Below are positions 1-10,132 of a stretch of DNA of 44,224 bases, in pieces. The translations under genes and the position numbers were made by a program. The stretch comes from an uncultured archaeon (GTDB lineage Archaea; Halobacteriota; Methanosarcinia; Methanosarcinales; Methanoperedenaceae): assembly GCA_902386135.1 (NCBI GenBank), contig CABMIB010000038.1, positions 1 through 44,224 on the forward strand, written 5' to 3'. A model generated the notes under the pieces. It was not told where the DNA came from, searched no databases, and saw only the letters and a list, made by a program, of their open reading frames with translations. Position 1 is the stretch's first letter, and the number at the start of each line of letters is the position of its first letter.

Positions 1-2061
<2,061 letters not shown>

Positions 2062-2079
2062 GGGGGGAAGTGAACTTCG

Positions 2080-2706
2080 ATGGAAAATAGAATTAAGAAA
2101 GAAGACGTAAATAATGAATTTATCAATGGTTGGAAGAAATCGTATGATCCAAGATACGATGAAAACGTTTACTTCAATAATTTAATTCCATTCAAAAATT
2201 TAACTACAGATAATATCCAGAAATTATTTGAATGGAAAAATGAAACTATACCTATTGCAGAAAAAAAGCAAAAATCATTAAATAAACTTAAAGAAAATTT
2301 GCCTGAAATTCAGGCAAGATTTGAAAATAGCGGTAGTTCTATAACTGAATTGAATAATATTTATAGCTTACAATTCTTTAAATCTGGGTATATATGGAAT
2401 TTATGTTTCCTCCATATATTAAAATATGATAATTGTCCAATAGCTGATAAATATGTATATTGTGCATATAATTATATTTGTAATGGAAAAAACCAAATGC
2501 CTAGCAGTGATTGGGAAACATACATTAAATATAGAGATTTTTTTAATGAAATTGCATCCGAAACGAATCGGAAATCCGTAAAAGAAAGAAAAGAAATAGA
2601 TGAAGCTCTTTGGGCATTCGGAAAACATTTACAACCAAAGAAAAATGCTTGCAGACCAACTCAGGAATTGATCCACAATGCCTTTAAACATGGTACAAAT
2701 CTCTAA
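2080..2706 (+). CDS. Hypothetical protein inserted between gyrB and gyrA
   Basis: A 208-residue protein that I do not recognise. It is rich in Lys, Asn, Ile, Phe and Tyr and much more AT-rich than the flanking gyrase genes, which suggests horizontal acquisition. There is no signal peptide or obvious membrane segment. A Tyr/Cys-rich central part (about residues 85-140) and a charged C-terminal helix-like part are visible. The ATG is preceded by a good ribosome binding site (ggggggaag) 18 bases after the gyrB stop. Its 3' end overlaps the start of the next gene by 29 bases, so it is probably co-transcribed with the MNT/HEPN pair. A role as a third component of that toxin-antitoxin module is possible, but only neighbourhood supports it. 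Confidence 0.65.
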   Translation: MENRIKKEDVNNEFINGWKKSYDPRYDENVYFNNLIPFKNLTTDNIQKLFEWKNETIPIAEKKQKSLNKLKENLPEIQARFENSGSSITELNNIYSLQFFKSGYIWNLCFLHILKYDNCPIADKYVYCAYNYICNGKNQMPSSDWETYIKYRDFFNEIASETNRKSVKERKEIDEALWAFGKHLQPKKNACRPTQELIHNAFKHGTNL

Positions 2707-3040
2707 AGATAAGAAAATCCAGGATGCATTCACCGATATCATCCAGAGCATAATCAGTAACTACGCTCCCCAGAAAATTGTGCTTTTTGGTTCTTATGCG
2801 AGAGGAGAAGCGCATGAAGGCAGCGATATAGATCTCATGCTGATAAAAGAAACCTCTAAAAGGTTCATAGATAGAATTGCAGACGTAATAAAGCTGAACA
2901 ATACATCGCTCTCATTGGAACCTTTGGTGTATTCTCCTTTAGAGCTTGAAACTATGAAAAAAGAGAAAAGGGATTTTATATTGACTATCGAAGAAGAAGG
3001 AATAGAAATATATGATGCGAGACGCGGAAAGATGGCTTAA
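2678..3040 (+). CDS. MNT-type nucleotidyltransferase (antitoxin of HEPN/MNT pair)
   Basis: Minimal nucleotidyltransferase of 120 residues. The polymerase-beta signature is visible as GSYARGEAHEGSDIDL (about residues 38-53): the GS motif followed by the DxD pair. The position usually holding the third carboxylate reads LEPLVY, so Glu may replace Asp. In HEPN/MNT systems such proteins act as antitoxins, in characterised cases by adenylylating the HEPN toxin. The gene overlaps the upstream hypothetical gene by 29 bases and the downstream HEPN gene by 29 bases, typical of a coupled toxin-antitoxin pair. An internal ATG four codons downstream (MVQIS) is an alternative start. Identification is firm; the antitoxin role follows from family knowledge and gene pairing. 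Confidence 0.88.
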   Translation: MPLNMVQISKDKKIQDAFTDIIQSIISNYAPQKIVLFGSYARGEAHEGSDIDLMLIKETSKRFIDRIADVIKLNNTSLSLEPLVYSPLELETMKKEKRDFILTIEEEGIEIYDARRGKMA

Positions 3041-3407
3041 TCAGGCAAAAAACGATCTTGAAGCAGCGAAATGGAATTCAAAGGGGAAATTTTATGCCCA
3101 TGCATGTTTTCTCTCCCAGCAGGCTGCCGAAAAAGCGCTGAAAGCTTATCTTTATTCAATTGGGAAAAGAAAAATAATTACGCATTCTACATATACTCTT
3201 GCCAGAGAATGCGCGCAAGAAAATAATGCGTTCAATTCGATTTTGTCCATTTGCGCAGAACTTGATAAACACTATATACCTTCCCGTTATCCAAATGGAC
3301 TTCCAGATAGTACTCCTTCAGAAGTCTATCTTAAACAAGATGCAGAGGTTAGCATTAATAATAGTCAAAAAATTTTAGATTTCATTTCAAAATTAGTAAA
3401 TATTTAA
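3012..3407 (+). CDS. HEPN domain protein (probable RNase toxin)
   Basis: A 131-residue HEPN-domain protein. Recognisable features are the N-terminal WLNQAKNDLEAA helix, the CFLSQQAAEKALKAYL helix, and KYIP-like YIPSRYPNG near residue 93. The RX4-6H ribonuclease motif is present as R53-KIIT-H58, so the predicted metal-independent RNase site is intact. The start overlaps the MNT gene by 29 bases. A second Met immediately follows the first, so the start is uncertain by one codon. It is the last accessory gene before gyrA, whose ATG lies 24 bases downstream. Toxin activity is inferred from the family; the pair is inserted inside the gyrase operon. Confidence 0.9.
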   Translation: MMRDAERWLNQAKNDLEAAKWNSKGKFYAHACFLSQQAAEKALKAYLYSIGKRKIITHSTYTLARECAQENNAFNSILSICAELDKHYIPSRYPNGLPDSTPSEVYLKQDAEVSINNSQKILDFISKLVNI

Positions 3408-3431
3408 CTTATATCAATTTGAGCTGATAAC

Positions 3432-5960
3432 ATGACCGACCAAGAACCCAAAAACCCACAGCAGACGCTTGTAGTTGAAAAAATCAGCCCCGTAAATATC
3501 GAAGAGGAGATGAGACGCTCGTATATAGATTACGCGATGAGCGTCATCGTGGGGCGTGCTCTGCCCGATGTGAGGGACGGCTTAAAACCAGTCCACCGCC
3601 GCATCCTCTACGCGATGAATGAGCAGGGGATGACATCTGATAAGCCTTACAAGAAATCAGCAAGGATCGTGGGAGATGTCCTCGGTAAGTACCATCCGCA
3701 CGGCGATATGGCTGTCTATGACAGCATCGTCAGGATGGTGCAGCATTTCTCGCTCCGCTATCCTCTGATAGACGGGCAGGGGAACTTCGGCTCGATCGAT
3801 GGCGATAGCGCAGCAGCGATGCGATATACCGAGGTCAGGCTTGCTAAGATAGCTGAAGAAGTCCTTGTTGATATTGAAAAAGAGACGGTGGATTTCGTCC
3901 CTAACTACGATGAGTCATTAAAGGAGCCAACAGTACTGCCGTGCAAGCTTCCAAACCTTCTCATAAACGGTTCAACAGGCATTGCAGTTGGCATGGCGAC
4001 AAACATGCCGCCGCACAACCTTGGCGAGGTGATCGATGGCATAACCATGGTTATTGACAGACCTGATACCGGACTGGATGAGCTTATGGCAATTATAAAG
4101 GGTCCTGATTTCCCCACAGCAGGCATCATCTACGGACGGCAGGGGATCAGGGATGCGTTTTCAAGCGGCAGGGGCTCTATCAAGATGCGCGCCCGCGCCA
4201 CGATCGAGGAGATAAAGAGCAAAGAGCAGATTGTCATTACAGAGCTCCCCTATCAGGTGAACAAGGCAAAATTGGTAGAGGCGATCGCCGGTCTTGTCAG
4301 GGACAAAAAGATAGCGGGCATCACCGACCTGAGGGATGAGTCGGATAAAGACGGTATACGCATCGTCATCGAAGTTTCAAGACAGGCGCAGGCAAATATT
4401 ATCCTGAACCAGTTGTATTCCAGCACCCAGCTTGAGGACACCTTCGGTGTGATCAACCTCGCGCTCGTTGACGGGCAGCCCAGGCTCCTCCCGTTAAAAG
4501 ACCTCATCGTCCATTATATTAACCACAGAAAGCTCATTATCACAAGAAGGAGCCAGTTCGAGCTAAAGAAAGCGCAGCAGCGCGCCCATATTCTCGAAGG
4601 TCTTCGCATCGCGCTCTCGCGCATTGATGAAGTAATAAAATTGATAAAGGCATCAAAGACGCCTGATGAAGCGCGCGTCGGTCTTGTATCCCAGTTCAGC
4701 TTGAGCGAAGAACAGGCAAAAGCTATACTCGATATGAGGCTTCAGCGCCTGACAGGACTTGAGCGCGAGAAAATAGACGCAGAGTATAACGAACTCTTAA
4801 AGACCATAGCATGGCTCAAGGACCTTCTCGCCAGCGAGAGCAAGATACTTGCGGTGATAAAGACGGAGCTTGCAGAACTTAAGGCGCGCTTTGCGGACAA
4901 GAGGCGGACCGAGATAATCGAGAGCACAGGAGACCTTGTGACAGAGGATCTCATACCGAAGGAAGACGACGTCATCACAATCACGAACAGCGGATACATC
5001 AAGCGCATCGCCGTTGATGCATATAAGCAGCAGCGCCGCGGCGGGAAGGGCGTCATGGGAATGGAGACCAAAGAGGAGGATTTCGTGAGCGACCTTTTCA
5101 TAGGCAACACCCATGATTACATCCTGTTCTTTACGGACAGAGGCAAGGTTTACTGGCTGAAAGTGTACGGGATACCCACTGCGGGCAGACAGGCGCGCGG
5201 GACAGCGATAGTCAACCTGCTCCAGCTTGAGCAGGGGGAGAAGATAAGCGCTTATATCCCTATCAATAAGTTTGACGAGACACACTATCTCATTATGGTA
5301 ACAAAGAAAGGCACAGCCAAGAAGACTGCGCTTTCTGAGTTCTCAAATCCCAGGAAAAGCGGGATAATCGCCATCTCTCTTGATGATGGTGACAAGCTTG
5401 TATCTGTGAAGCTTACAGACGGCACAAAGGATGTCGTGATAGGCACAAAGCACGGAAAAGCAATTCGTTTTAACGAGAATGACGTCCGCGATATGGGGCG
5501 CGGTGCATACGGCGTCAGGGGCGTGAAGCTCGTCGGCGAGGATGAAGTTGTCAGCACGGCTGTTGTAGAGGAAGGCTCTACGCTTCTCACTGTTACAGAG
5601 AACGGCTACGGGAAGCGCACAGGATTCGAGGAGTACCGCACCATGAACCGCGGCGGGCAGGGCGTGATTACCATAGATGTAAGCATCAGGAACGGGAACG
5701 TTGTGGATATTAGGACAGTCCACGAGGACGATGAGATCATGGTCACGACCTCGAAAGGAATCATTATCCGCGTGCCTGTGAAGGGCATCCGCGTCCAGGG
5801 CAGGAACACGCAGGGCGTTAAGATAATGAACGTCGAGGGAGGCGACCGCGTGGTCGGCGTGGCGACGATGGCGAAGGAAGAGAATGGGAATGGGGAGAAC
5901 GGGAAGGGAGAGCAGGTGAAGCTTGATATTGCGGCGGCGCCGGGTGAGGAGAAAAATTAG
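3432..5960 (+). CDS. gyrA: DNA gyrase subunit A
   Basis: DNA cleavage-rejoining subunit of gyrase, 842 residues. The winged-helix/tower domain carries the catalytic tyrosine Y132 in the context AAMRYTE. The quinolone-binding segment reads [10 protein letters not shown] (residues 88-97), so the position equivalent to E. coli Ser83 is Met while the acidic Asp87 equivalent is kept. The C-terminal beta-pinwheel carries the GyrA box QRRGGKG at 534-540, the hallmark that separates gyrase from topoisomerase IV. The last ~30 residues are a low-complexity Glu/Asn/Gly/Lys tail. The gene would be the natural operon partner of gyrB; here it sits behind a hypothetical gene and a HEPN/MNT pair, only 24 bases after the HEPN stop. 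Confidence 0.98.
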   Translation: MTDQEPKNPQQTLVVEKISPVNIEEEMRRSYIDYAMSVIVGRALPDVRDGLKPVHRRILYAMNEQGMTSDKPYKKSARIVGDVLGKYHPHGDMAVYDSIVRMVQHFSLRYPLIDGQGNFGSIDGDSAAAMRYTEVRLAKIAEEVLVDIEKETVDFVPNYDESLKEPTVLPCKLPNLLINGSTGIAVGMATNMPPHNLGEVIDGITMVIDRPDTGLDELMAIIKGPDFPTAGIIYGRQGIRDAFSSGRGSIKMRARATIEEIKSKEQIVITELPYQVNKAKLVEAIAGLVRDKKIAGITDLRDESDKDGIRIVIEVSRQAQANIILNQLYSSTQLEDTFGVINLALVDGQPRLLPLKDLIVHYINHRKLIITRRSQFELKKAQQRAHILEGLRIALSRIDEVIKLIKASKTPDEARVGLVSQFSLSEEQAKAILDMRLQRLTGLEREKIDAEYNELLKTIAWLKDLLASESKILAVIKTELAELKARFADKRRTEIIESTGDLVTEDLIPKEDDVITITNSGYIKRIAVDAYKQQRRGGKGVMGMETKEEDFVSDLFIGNTHDYILFFTDRGKVYWLKVYGIPTAGRQARGTAIVNLLQLEQGEKISAYIPINKFDETHYLIMVTKKGTAKKTALSEFSNPRKSGIIAISLDDGDKLVSVKLTDGTKDVVIGTKHGKAIRFNENDVRDMGRGAYGVRGVKLVGEDEVVSTAVVEEGSTLLTVTENGYGKRTGFEEYRTMNRGGQGVITIDVSIRNGNVVDIRTVHEDDEIMVTTSKGIIIRVPVKGIRVQGRNTQGVKIMNVEGGDRVVGVATMAKEENGNGENGKGEQVKLDIAAAPGEEKN

Positions 5961-5972
5961 CAACGAATTCAC

Positions 5973-6142
5973 ATGAACTTGGACGAACTCTTAAAAGACG
6001 ATGGAATTGTTCACGATGTGCACAGCCCGGTCGCCGCGGTCGGGGAAGCTCCAAACCTTACTGGGACGAAGAGAGAAGAATTTTTGCAAACATACCTGTT
6101 CTTTTGAGCAAGCATTATAAGGATATCATCCAATCTAAGGTT
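5973..6142. other. Short methyltransferase-derived scar after gyrA
   Basis: No convincing gene. Bases 6024-6054 (…gtcgccgcggtcggggaagc…) repeat almost exactly inside the intact methyltransferase gene near 9866-9893 and in its decayed copy near 8296-8323. This is therefore a third, very short remnant of the same coding sequence. An open frame from ATG 5973 of about 40 codons spans the scar but resembles nothing. Confidence 0.55.
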
Positions 6143-6316
6143 ATGACAGAATCGATCACTTTAGAGGCTCTTATAGATTCAATTGAAATTCTCAATAATC
6201 CAAAAACGATGGAAGCGTTGCGAAGAAGCGATCTTGACATAAAATATGGGCGGGTTAAGGAAGTAACCTCTATTGAAGAGATGTTCCGTGAACTGCACGG
6301 TAAAATGAACCGATGA
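6143..6316 (+). CDS. Orphan RelB-like antitoxin
   Basis: A small acidic/basic protein of the type that accompanies archaeal ParE/RelE toxins. It has a helical LEALIDSIEILNNPKTMEAL segment followed by DIKYGRVKEVTSIEEMF. Starting at ATG 6143 gives 57 residues beginning MTESITLEAL, which fits the length of related antitoxins. The frame is open from an upstream TTG at 6104, but that extension looks non-conserved. A weak taaggt ribosome binding site precedes 6143. No toxin gene follows: the next 180 bases hold only repeat-like sequence. It is therefore an orphan antitoxin or the survivor of a broken pair. Confidence 0.6.
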   Translation: MTESITLEALIDSIEILNNPKTMEALRRSDLDIKYGRVKEVTSIEEMFRELHGKMNR

Positions 6317-6494
6317 TACCAAGCAATCATCCTGCCTGTGAGGGGCGGCGCCTTATATCAAAATAACGAACCGCAGATAAACGCAGATGAACGCAGATTT
6401 GTTGCTCTGCATCCGCGTTTATTGCCGCTTATCGGCTTCTTGATATCCGTATATCCTCTGCAAAAGAGGTGCAGCAAGGGTTCGAATAACTTAT
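6317..6494. repeat. 'ctgcg' type intergenic repeat
   Basis: Between the orphan antitoxin and the minus-strand HEPN gene there is no gene. Bases about 6368-6425 carry the cgcagat/aacgcagatgaa repeat, with an inverted arm (tctgcatccgcgtttattgc). The same motif returns at about 21897-21922, 25420-25465, 26285-26325 and 27130-27170. Open frames across it translate to repeat-derived peptide and are not genes. Confidence 0.7.
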
Positions 6495-6914
6495 CTACAG
6501 TAAATCTACTGTTTTCCTTACAAAATTTTCAGCCACATCCAGTGCTTTTGTGGCTTCTTCTTTACTTACAAAATTTGCCCTATACATGATATTATTCCGG
6601 ATTATCCTGTATCTGTTGAAAGCTTCAATTAATTTCTCTCCAAAATATGGTTTGTAACATTCATCGAGAAAAGCTACTGTCGCTTCATGAGAATACGGTT
6701 TGTATCCATTTGCTGCCATGAGCCCATGAACGCATTCCCTCATAATCTCATAAATATCTTCGAATAAAAAAGAGGCATTATCTTCAGTAATTGATTGGGA
6801 TTTTACGTATTCAAGCCTTTTGGATGCTCGAACAATCATGGCTTTTGATTCACCAGGGTCTTTTGAGCCCTGCCTTACAAGTCCAGATTCGATATAAAAC
6901 TTCAAAGGTTTCAA
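6495..6914 (-). CDS. HEPN-like protein, partner of the HTH-MNT gene
   Basis: A helical 139-residue protein with features of the archaeal HEPN superfamily: SFLFEDIYEIMRECVHGLMAANG, then a terminal segment with YRIIRNNIMYRANF. The last motif is the R-N-x3-Y/H form seen in HEPN proteins, so Tyr stands where the classical RX4-6H histidine would be and catalysis is uncertain. It starts with a TTG immediately after the stop of the upstream HTH-nucleotidyltransferase gene (no gap), so the two are translationally coupled. A toxin or effector role is inferred from the pairing. It is unrelated at sequence level to the HEPN protein at 3 kb. Confidence 0.75.
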   Translation of the reverse strand: MKPLKFYIESGLVRQGSKDPGESKAMIVRASKRLEYVKSQSITEDNASFLFEDIYEIMRECVHGLMAANGYKPYSHEATVAFLDECYKPYFGEKLIEAFNRYRIIRNNIMYRANFVSKEEATKALDVAENFVRKTVDLL

Positions 6915-7445
6915 CTATACCACTTCCAGGTACCCGTAAAGCACAATACCATTTGCAAGGCTGTTGATAAATCCCTTTTCTTCATTTTTTGTATTTTCAA
7001 TGAGATGCAAGCTTATTTTCCTTTTTAGATCAGCTTCATAAATATCAAGCTGTGGATATTCTTTTATACCGGTCATGATGGCAATATCTATATCGCTTTC
7101 CCTTGTATCTTCCCCCTTTGCATAACTTCCAAAAAGGACCACGACCTCGGGGATCTTGTAAAAATCCACAAGTGCCGAAACAAGCCCGCAGGAATAGAGA
7201 GAATATAGATTAAAAGACCTTTTCAGAGCCATGAACTTTTGATTTTCATAGTTCCCGTTGTAAACAACCGTAACCTTGGTGCGCTCTTTTTCTACTAACC
7301 CTTCTTTCTCAAGTGCCCTCAAAATTTTCATTGCACCTGTCGCTGAAAGCCCCACTCTACGAGCGATTTCTCTTAAATGAAGTCGCTCATTAGGCCCCTC
7401 AAAGAAAAGTTTAAGGATATGCATTTTGTTATCTTCAGTTAACAT
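6915..7445 (-). CDS. Winged-helix / nucleotidyltransferase fusion (MNT antitoxin)
   Basis: A 176-residue fusion. Residues ~1-65 form a winged helix-turn-helix (LHLREIARRVGLSATGAMKILRALEKEGLVEKE). Residues ~95-150 form a minimal nucleotidyltransferase domain with GSYAKGEDTRESDIDIAI. The DNA-binding domain probably lets the protein autoregulate its own operon, as usual for this architecture in archaea. The next gene, a HEPN-like protein, starts at the base after this stop codon. ATG 7445 is the first codon of the frame; the region upstream is repeat DNA. This is a second, independent HEPN/MNT system within 4.5 kb of the one in the gyrase operon. Confidence 0.88.
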   Translation of the reverse strand: MLTEDNKMHILKLFFEGPNERLHLREIARRVGLSATGAMKILRALEKEGLVEKERTKVTVVYNGNYENQKFMALKRSFNLYSLYSCGLVSALVDFYKIPEVVVLFGSYAKGEDTRESDIDIAIMTGIKEYPQLDIYEADLKRKISLHLIENTKNEEKGFINSLANGIVLYGYLEVV

Positions 7446-7526
7446 ATGTTATATTTAGATTACAACTGTTATTTAAAGTTTACGAGATGCGAGTATGAAG
7501 CTGGTGAGGAGATGGAAAGGCAACCC

Positions 7527-7600
7527 CTACCACCACCTCATGCTCTCCCTGAACCTCGTCACCTTCTCCCCTGCCTTCGGCTTCCTGAAAATAGTTTGAG
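7527..7600 (-). pseudogene. 3' fragment of a duplicated DNA methyltransferase
   Basis: These bases match the 3' end of the intact methyltransferase (9136-9205) closely, including the stop codon and the coding sequence for the last ~22 residues (FRKPEAGERLTRFRESMKWW region). The rest of the C-terminal half is missing; a repeat-filled gap (7601-7880) follows, and the N-terminal half resumes at about 7882. Confidence 0.8.
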
Positions 7601-7881
7601 TTTCATTATCTGTAGCAGCATGTAGTGAAATATAGTGAACTCACCGCAAAGAACGCAAAGAGCGCAAAGATTATTGCTGCTATACTTTGCGTTCTTTGCG
7701 CCCTTTGCGGTGTTTAACCAGACCAATCCATGGAATACTTAGATGGCTGCCGGATATTTTAATTTGATATAATGACTAGAATTCACAATTAGTTACTCTA
7801 GTTCAGCCAAAAATTAACCACAGAGAACACAGAGGACACAGAGAGGAAATAACACGTCTCTGTGTTCTCTGTGGTTTTTAA
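7601..7881. repeat. Repeat insertion in decayed methyltransferase: cgcaaag and cacagag hairpins
   Basis: No gene. Two long inverted repeats lie here. At 7639-7715, ccgcaaagaacgcaaag…ctttgcgttctttgcg…ctttgcggtg forms a near-perfect hairpin. At 7815-7878, accacagagaacacagag…ctctgtgttctctgtggtt forms a second. Both families recur in the 20-30 kb region. They replaced the middle of the duplicated methyltransferase gene. Confidence 0.8.
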
Positions 7882-8372
7882 TCTTCTGCGCCTGATAGTC
7901 AGCATCCAGGGGCGTATAAGCAAAATCCAGCCTGTTCCGCGCGATCATGACAGCATCAGGATTGATATCCACAGCCACGGCTCGCCGTCCCAGAAGCTTG
8001 CACTCCACAACAGTAGTACCGGAGCCGGCCATCTGGTCAGGCACAATCTCGCCCGGCGCGGTATAACGAAGAATGAGGTTTCGCGGGATGTACGGCGACC
8101 AGTTGCCCCTGTAGTTTCCGGCAACCGTTGCACCAGTTGACGTCGCACAACCGTCACGTCAGTTGACGCCGTGCACACGTATGCCAGGTGCGCTGGCATA
8201 CGTGGACGCGTCCTCAAGGGGCGCAACCCTTGACGTATGGCAAGCGTGCCATACGTGTGTACCAAGTAAAGCGGGGTGTCGGTTTACGTGCGTAGCCCAG
8301 TCGCCGCGGTCGGGGAAGCTCCAGACAGTGGTGGTTTCGGGGGTGAAGGTGGAGGGGGCGAATTGCGAGAGA
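7882..8372 (-). pseudogene. 5' half of a decayed duplicate DNA methyltransferase
   Basis: On the minus strand this stretch matches the N-terminal half of the intact enzyme at 9136-10035. It includes DQMAGSGTT(V)VECKLLGRRAVAVDINPDAVM and LDFAYTPLDADY. The copy is broken at the C-terminal side by repeat DNA (the frame runs into NHREHRDVLF, translated repeat). It is also broken at 8120-8285 by a palindrome-rich insertion absent from the intact gene. Outside these interruptions nucleotide identity is very high, so the duplication is recent. Confidence 0.85.
8120..8285. repeat. Palindrome-dense insertion inside the decayed methyltransferase
   Basis: About 166 bases absent from the intact paralog (there gtagtttcc continues directly into tacgtgcgtag at ~9843-9858). 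It contains at least four perfect hairpins: gcaac/gttgc at 8121-8131; a 12-bp stem 8176-8187/8193-8204 with loop gtgcg; tcaaggg/cccttga at 8214-8220/8227-8233; and acgtatggca/tgccatacgt at 8233-8242/8247-8256. GC content is higher than in the surroundings. There is no coding potential and no transposase. Confidence 0.75.
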
Positions 8373-8393
8373 TTCTACCTGTAACAAGGTTTT

Positions 8394-8600
8394 TTATGCT
8401 TCAACCTTCAAAGCTTTAGAAACGAATTCCGACACTCTTATATCGTGTTTTGGAAGTAAAATTTCTATACCTATTGCCTCTCCCTTTTTATCTACATCGA
8501 CAATGACATTATCTGCTAAAGGCTCAGATCTATCCACTTTTCCTTTTTTTAAGCGGATATACATCGCATTAACTTCCGAATCAAATTCTACTGAAACCAT
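8394..8600 (-). CDS. DUF2283-family protein
   Basis: A 68-residue protein matching the DUF2283 pattern: a start such as VEFDSEVNAMYIRLKKGKV, then VIVDVDKKGEAIGIEIL near the middle. The family is common in archaea and bacteria, often beside toxin-antitoxin genes, and has no agreed function. It is the third gene of a minus-strand operon behind a RelB-like antitoxin and a ParE/RelE toxin, 10 bases after the toxin stop. ATG 8600 is the only sensible start. Downstream lies the decayed methyltransferase. Confidence 0.85.
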   Translation of the reverse strand: MVSVEFDSEVNAMYIRLKKGKVDRSEPLADNVIVDVDKKGEAIGIEILLPKHDIRVSEFVSKALKVEA

Positions 8601-8610
8601 ATCTATTCGA

Positions 8611-8883
8611 TCATCGCTTTAAGCCTCTATAAGCGGTTTTTCTCGGCAGAATATCGTAGACAATAATAAGTTTGTTCTTTTTATCAACATTATAGATAAT
8701 TCGCCAATCTCCCAGGCGAATTCTGTAAGTATCTGTATGACCTTTGAGTTTTATAATGTCCAATCTGATGGGTGCAAAAGAATATTGAAGTTCGTCAAGT
8801 ATATCCCCACATCTGCTTTGAATGTCTTCAGGAAGAGCGGTAAAGCTTTTCTCGGCTCTTTTTGTCAAAACTATTCTATACAT
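8611..8883 (-). CDS. RelE/ParE family toxin
   Basis: A 90-residue protein of the RelE/ParE fold: YRIVLTKRAEKSFTALPEDIQ at the N-terminus, a central IKLKGHTDTYRIRLGDWRIIYNVD strand block, and C-terminal VYDILPRKTAYRG. The pattern of Arg/Lys residues in RIRLGDWRI and the terminal Tyr-Arg match ribosome-dependent mRNA interferases or gyrase-type ParE toxins; the sequence alone does not decide which. The ATG overlaps the end of the antitoxin gene by 8 bases, so the pair is translationally coupled. DUF2283 follows. Confidence 0.92.
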   Translation of the reverse strand: MYRIVLTKRAEKSFTALPEDIQSRCGDILDELQYSFAPIRLDIIKLKGHTDTYRIRLGDWRIIYNVDKKNKLIIVYDILPRKTAYRGLKR

Positions 8884-9076
8884 TGGAGCTTTTTCTCGCT
8901 TTTAATGCTTTCCAATCGACATATTTACCTGTTTTGTATTCTTTTTCACCTTCCCTGATGGCTTCAAGCTCATCTTCCTCAGGCTCAACCTCAGGAACCA
9001 GCAGGTTTTTTAAATCTTTTATTTCAGATCTTAGAAGTTTAAGTTCTCTGTAAATATCTTCATTAGTTGCAACCAT
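8876..9076 (-). CDS. RelB-like antitoxin of the RelE/ParE pair
   Basis: A 66-residue, highly charged protein. A coiled-coil-like N-terminal helix (NEDIYRELKLLRSEIKDLKNLL) is followed by an acidic linker and EYKTGKYVDWKALKARK. It is typical of small archaeal antitoxins encoded immediately before RelE/ParE toxins. It is the first gene of a three-gene minus-strand operon (antitoxin, toxin, DUF2283). ATG 9076 is preceded on its strand by a TATA-like AT-rich stretch at ~9095-9115. Confidence 0.82.
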   Translation of the reverse strand: MVATNEDIYRELKLLRSEIKDLKNLLVPEVEPEEDELEAIREGEKEYKTGKYVDWKALKARKSSNV

Positions 9077-9135
9077 GATAACCTTCGCTGAATATCATGT
9101 ACTCTAAATATTTAAAAGTGACCGACTCATGATAC

Positions 9136-10035
9136 CTACCACCACTTCATGCTCTCCCTGAACCTCGTCAGCCTCTCCCCCGCCTCCGGCTTCCTAAAAA
9201 CATACAGATGCTCATGCCCGATAAGATAAAAGTCATACTTCTTCCCGAACCACTTCTCCCTCGTGCTCTTCATCTTCCACTGAAGCTTGATGATATCCTC
9301 CCTCAGAATGAACCCCGCCTCAAGAAAGCCCATCAGCACCCTCGGCGTTATGGGCACGAAATGCTTGTTCCGCCGCGTATCCCCAATCAGGACGGCGCAG
9401 TGCTTTCCGGGCTTGAGCACGCGCATGCACTCCTGCGCGACCCTGCCCATCTCCGCGGCGAACTCAGCTATGTTATGCACGCTTGACAGGTCGCCCTCTC
9501 GGTCATGGGAATAAGGGATTATACTGGCATACGGAGGATGCGTGGCTATGAGGTCGATGGACTCGCTCCCGATCAGGTCAAGCGACCGCGCATCCCCCGC
9601 GTATGTCCTGATTTCCGGTACTTTATAATCGGCATCCAGAGGCGTATAAGCAAAATCCAGCCTGTTCCGCGCCACCATGACAGCATCTGGATTGATATCC
9701 ACAGCCACTGCGCGCCGTCCCAGAAGCTTGCACTCCACAGCAGTAGTGCCCGAGCCCGCCATCTGGTCAAGCACAATCTCGCCCGGCGCAGTATAACGAA
9801 GAATGAGGTTTCGCGGGATGTATGGCGACCAGTTGCCCCTGTAGTTTCCTACGTGCGTAGCCCAGTCGCCTCGGTCGGGGAAGCTCCAGACAGTAGTGGT
9901 TTCGGGGGTGAAGGTGGAGGGGGCGAATTGCGAAATGTTCCACTTGGGGTGGAGTTTTATTTTGGTTTCTCCGATTTCCACTTCCGGGTGGGACTGGAGG
10001 AATTGTTTGTAGTCGGTCCTTGTGATTTCGCGCAA
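9136..10035 (-). CDS. DNA (N4/N6) methyltransferase
   Basis: A 299-residue SAM-dependent DNA methyltransferase. In order: a motif X-like segment RGNWSPYIPRNLILRYT (~66-82), motif I DQMAGSGTT (~90-98), a GRRAVAVDINPDAV segment, and motif IV THPPYASIIPY (~164-174). Motif IV has His in place of the more usual Ser of TSPPY. The family methylates exocyclic amino groups of adenine or cytosine. The start is a TTG at 10035, since no upstream ATG is available. No restriction enzyme is adjacent, but the gene is divergent from the AT-rich GHKL/helicase/DndD-like block and shares its intergenic region. A near-identical decayed copy lies at 7.5-8.4 kb, so the gene has been duplicated locally. Confidence 0.9.
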   Translation of the reverse strand: MREITRTDYKQFLQSHPEVEIGETKIKLHPKWNISQFAPSTFTPETTTVWSFPDRGDWATHVGNYRGNWSPYIPRNLILRYTAPGEIVLDQMAGSGTTAVECKLLGRRAVAVDINPDAVMVARNRLDFAYTPLDADYKVPEIRTYAGDARSLDLIGSESIDLIATHPPYASIIPYSHDREGDLSSVHNIAEFAAEMGRVAQECMRVLKPGKHCAVLIGDTRRNKHFVPITPRVLMGFLEAGFILREDIIKLQWKMKSTREKWFGKKYDFYLIGHEHLYVFRKPEAGERLTRFRESMKWW

Positions 10036-10132
10036 GGATCGATATTGATCTGATTAGTAATATATAAATTAATATGATCTAATTTTGTGAATATAATTAA
10101 GTTGGAAGCAAATTGGAAATAAGTTGTAACTA
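10036..10132 (+). promoter_or_regulatory. Divergent promoter region of the GHKL/DndD-like block
   Basis: AT-rich 97-base gap between the divergent methyltransferase and GHKL ATPase genes. A strong archaeal TATA box (aatatataaat, ~10058-10068) would place the plus-strand start near 10090, about 40 bases before ATG 10133. The flanks gatctgatta… and …atgatcta around the TATA are partly symmetrical and could be an operator. Confidence 0.5.

Noticed and set aside
6338-6589. Open frame with NADERRFVALHPR-like peptide
   Set aside because: It translates the ctgcg repeat, has no ribosome binding site and overlaps the HEPN-like gene on the other strand.
7862-8384. Plus-strand open frames across the decayed methyltransferase
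   Set aside because: They are antisense shadows; the minus strand clearly aligns with the intact methyltransferase.
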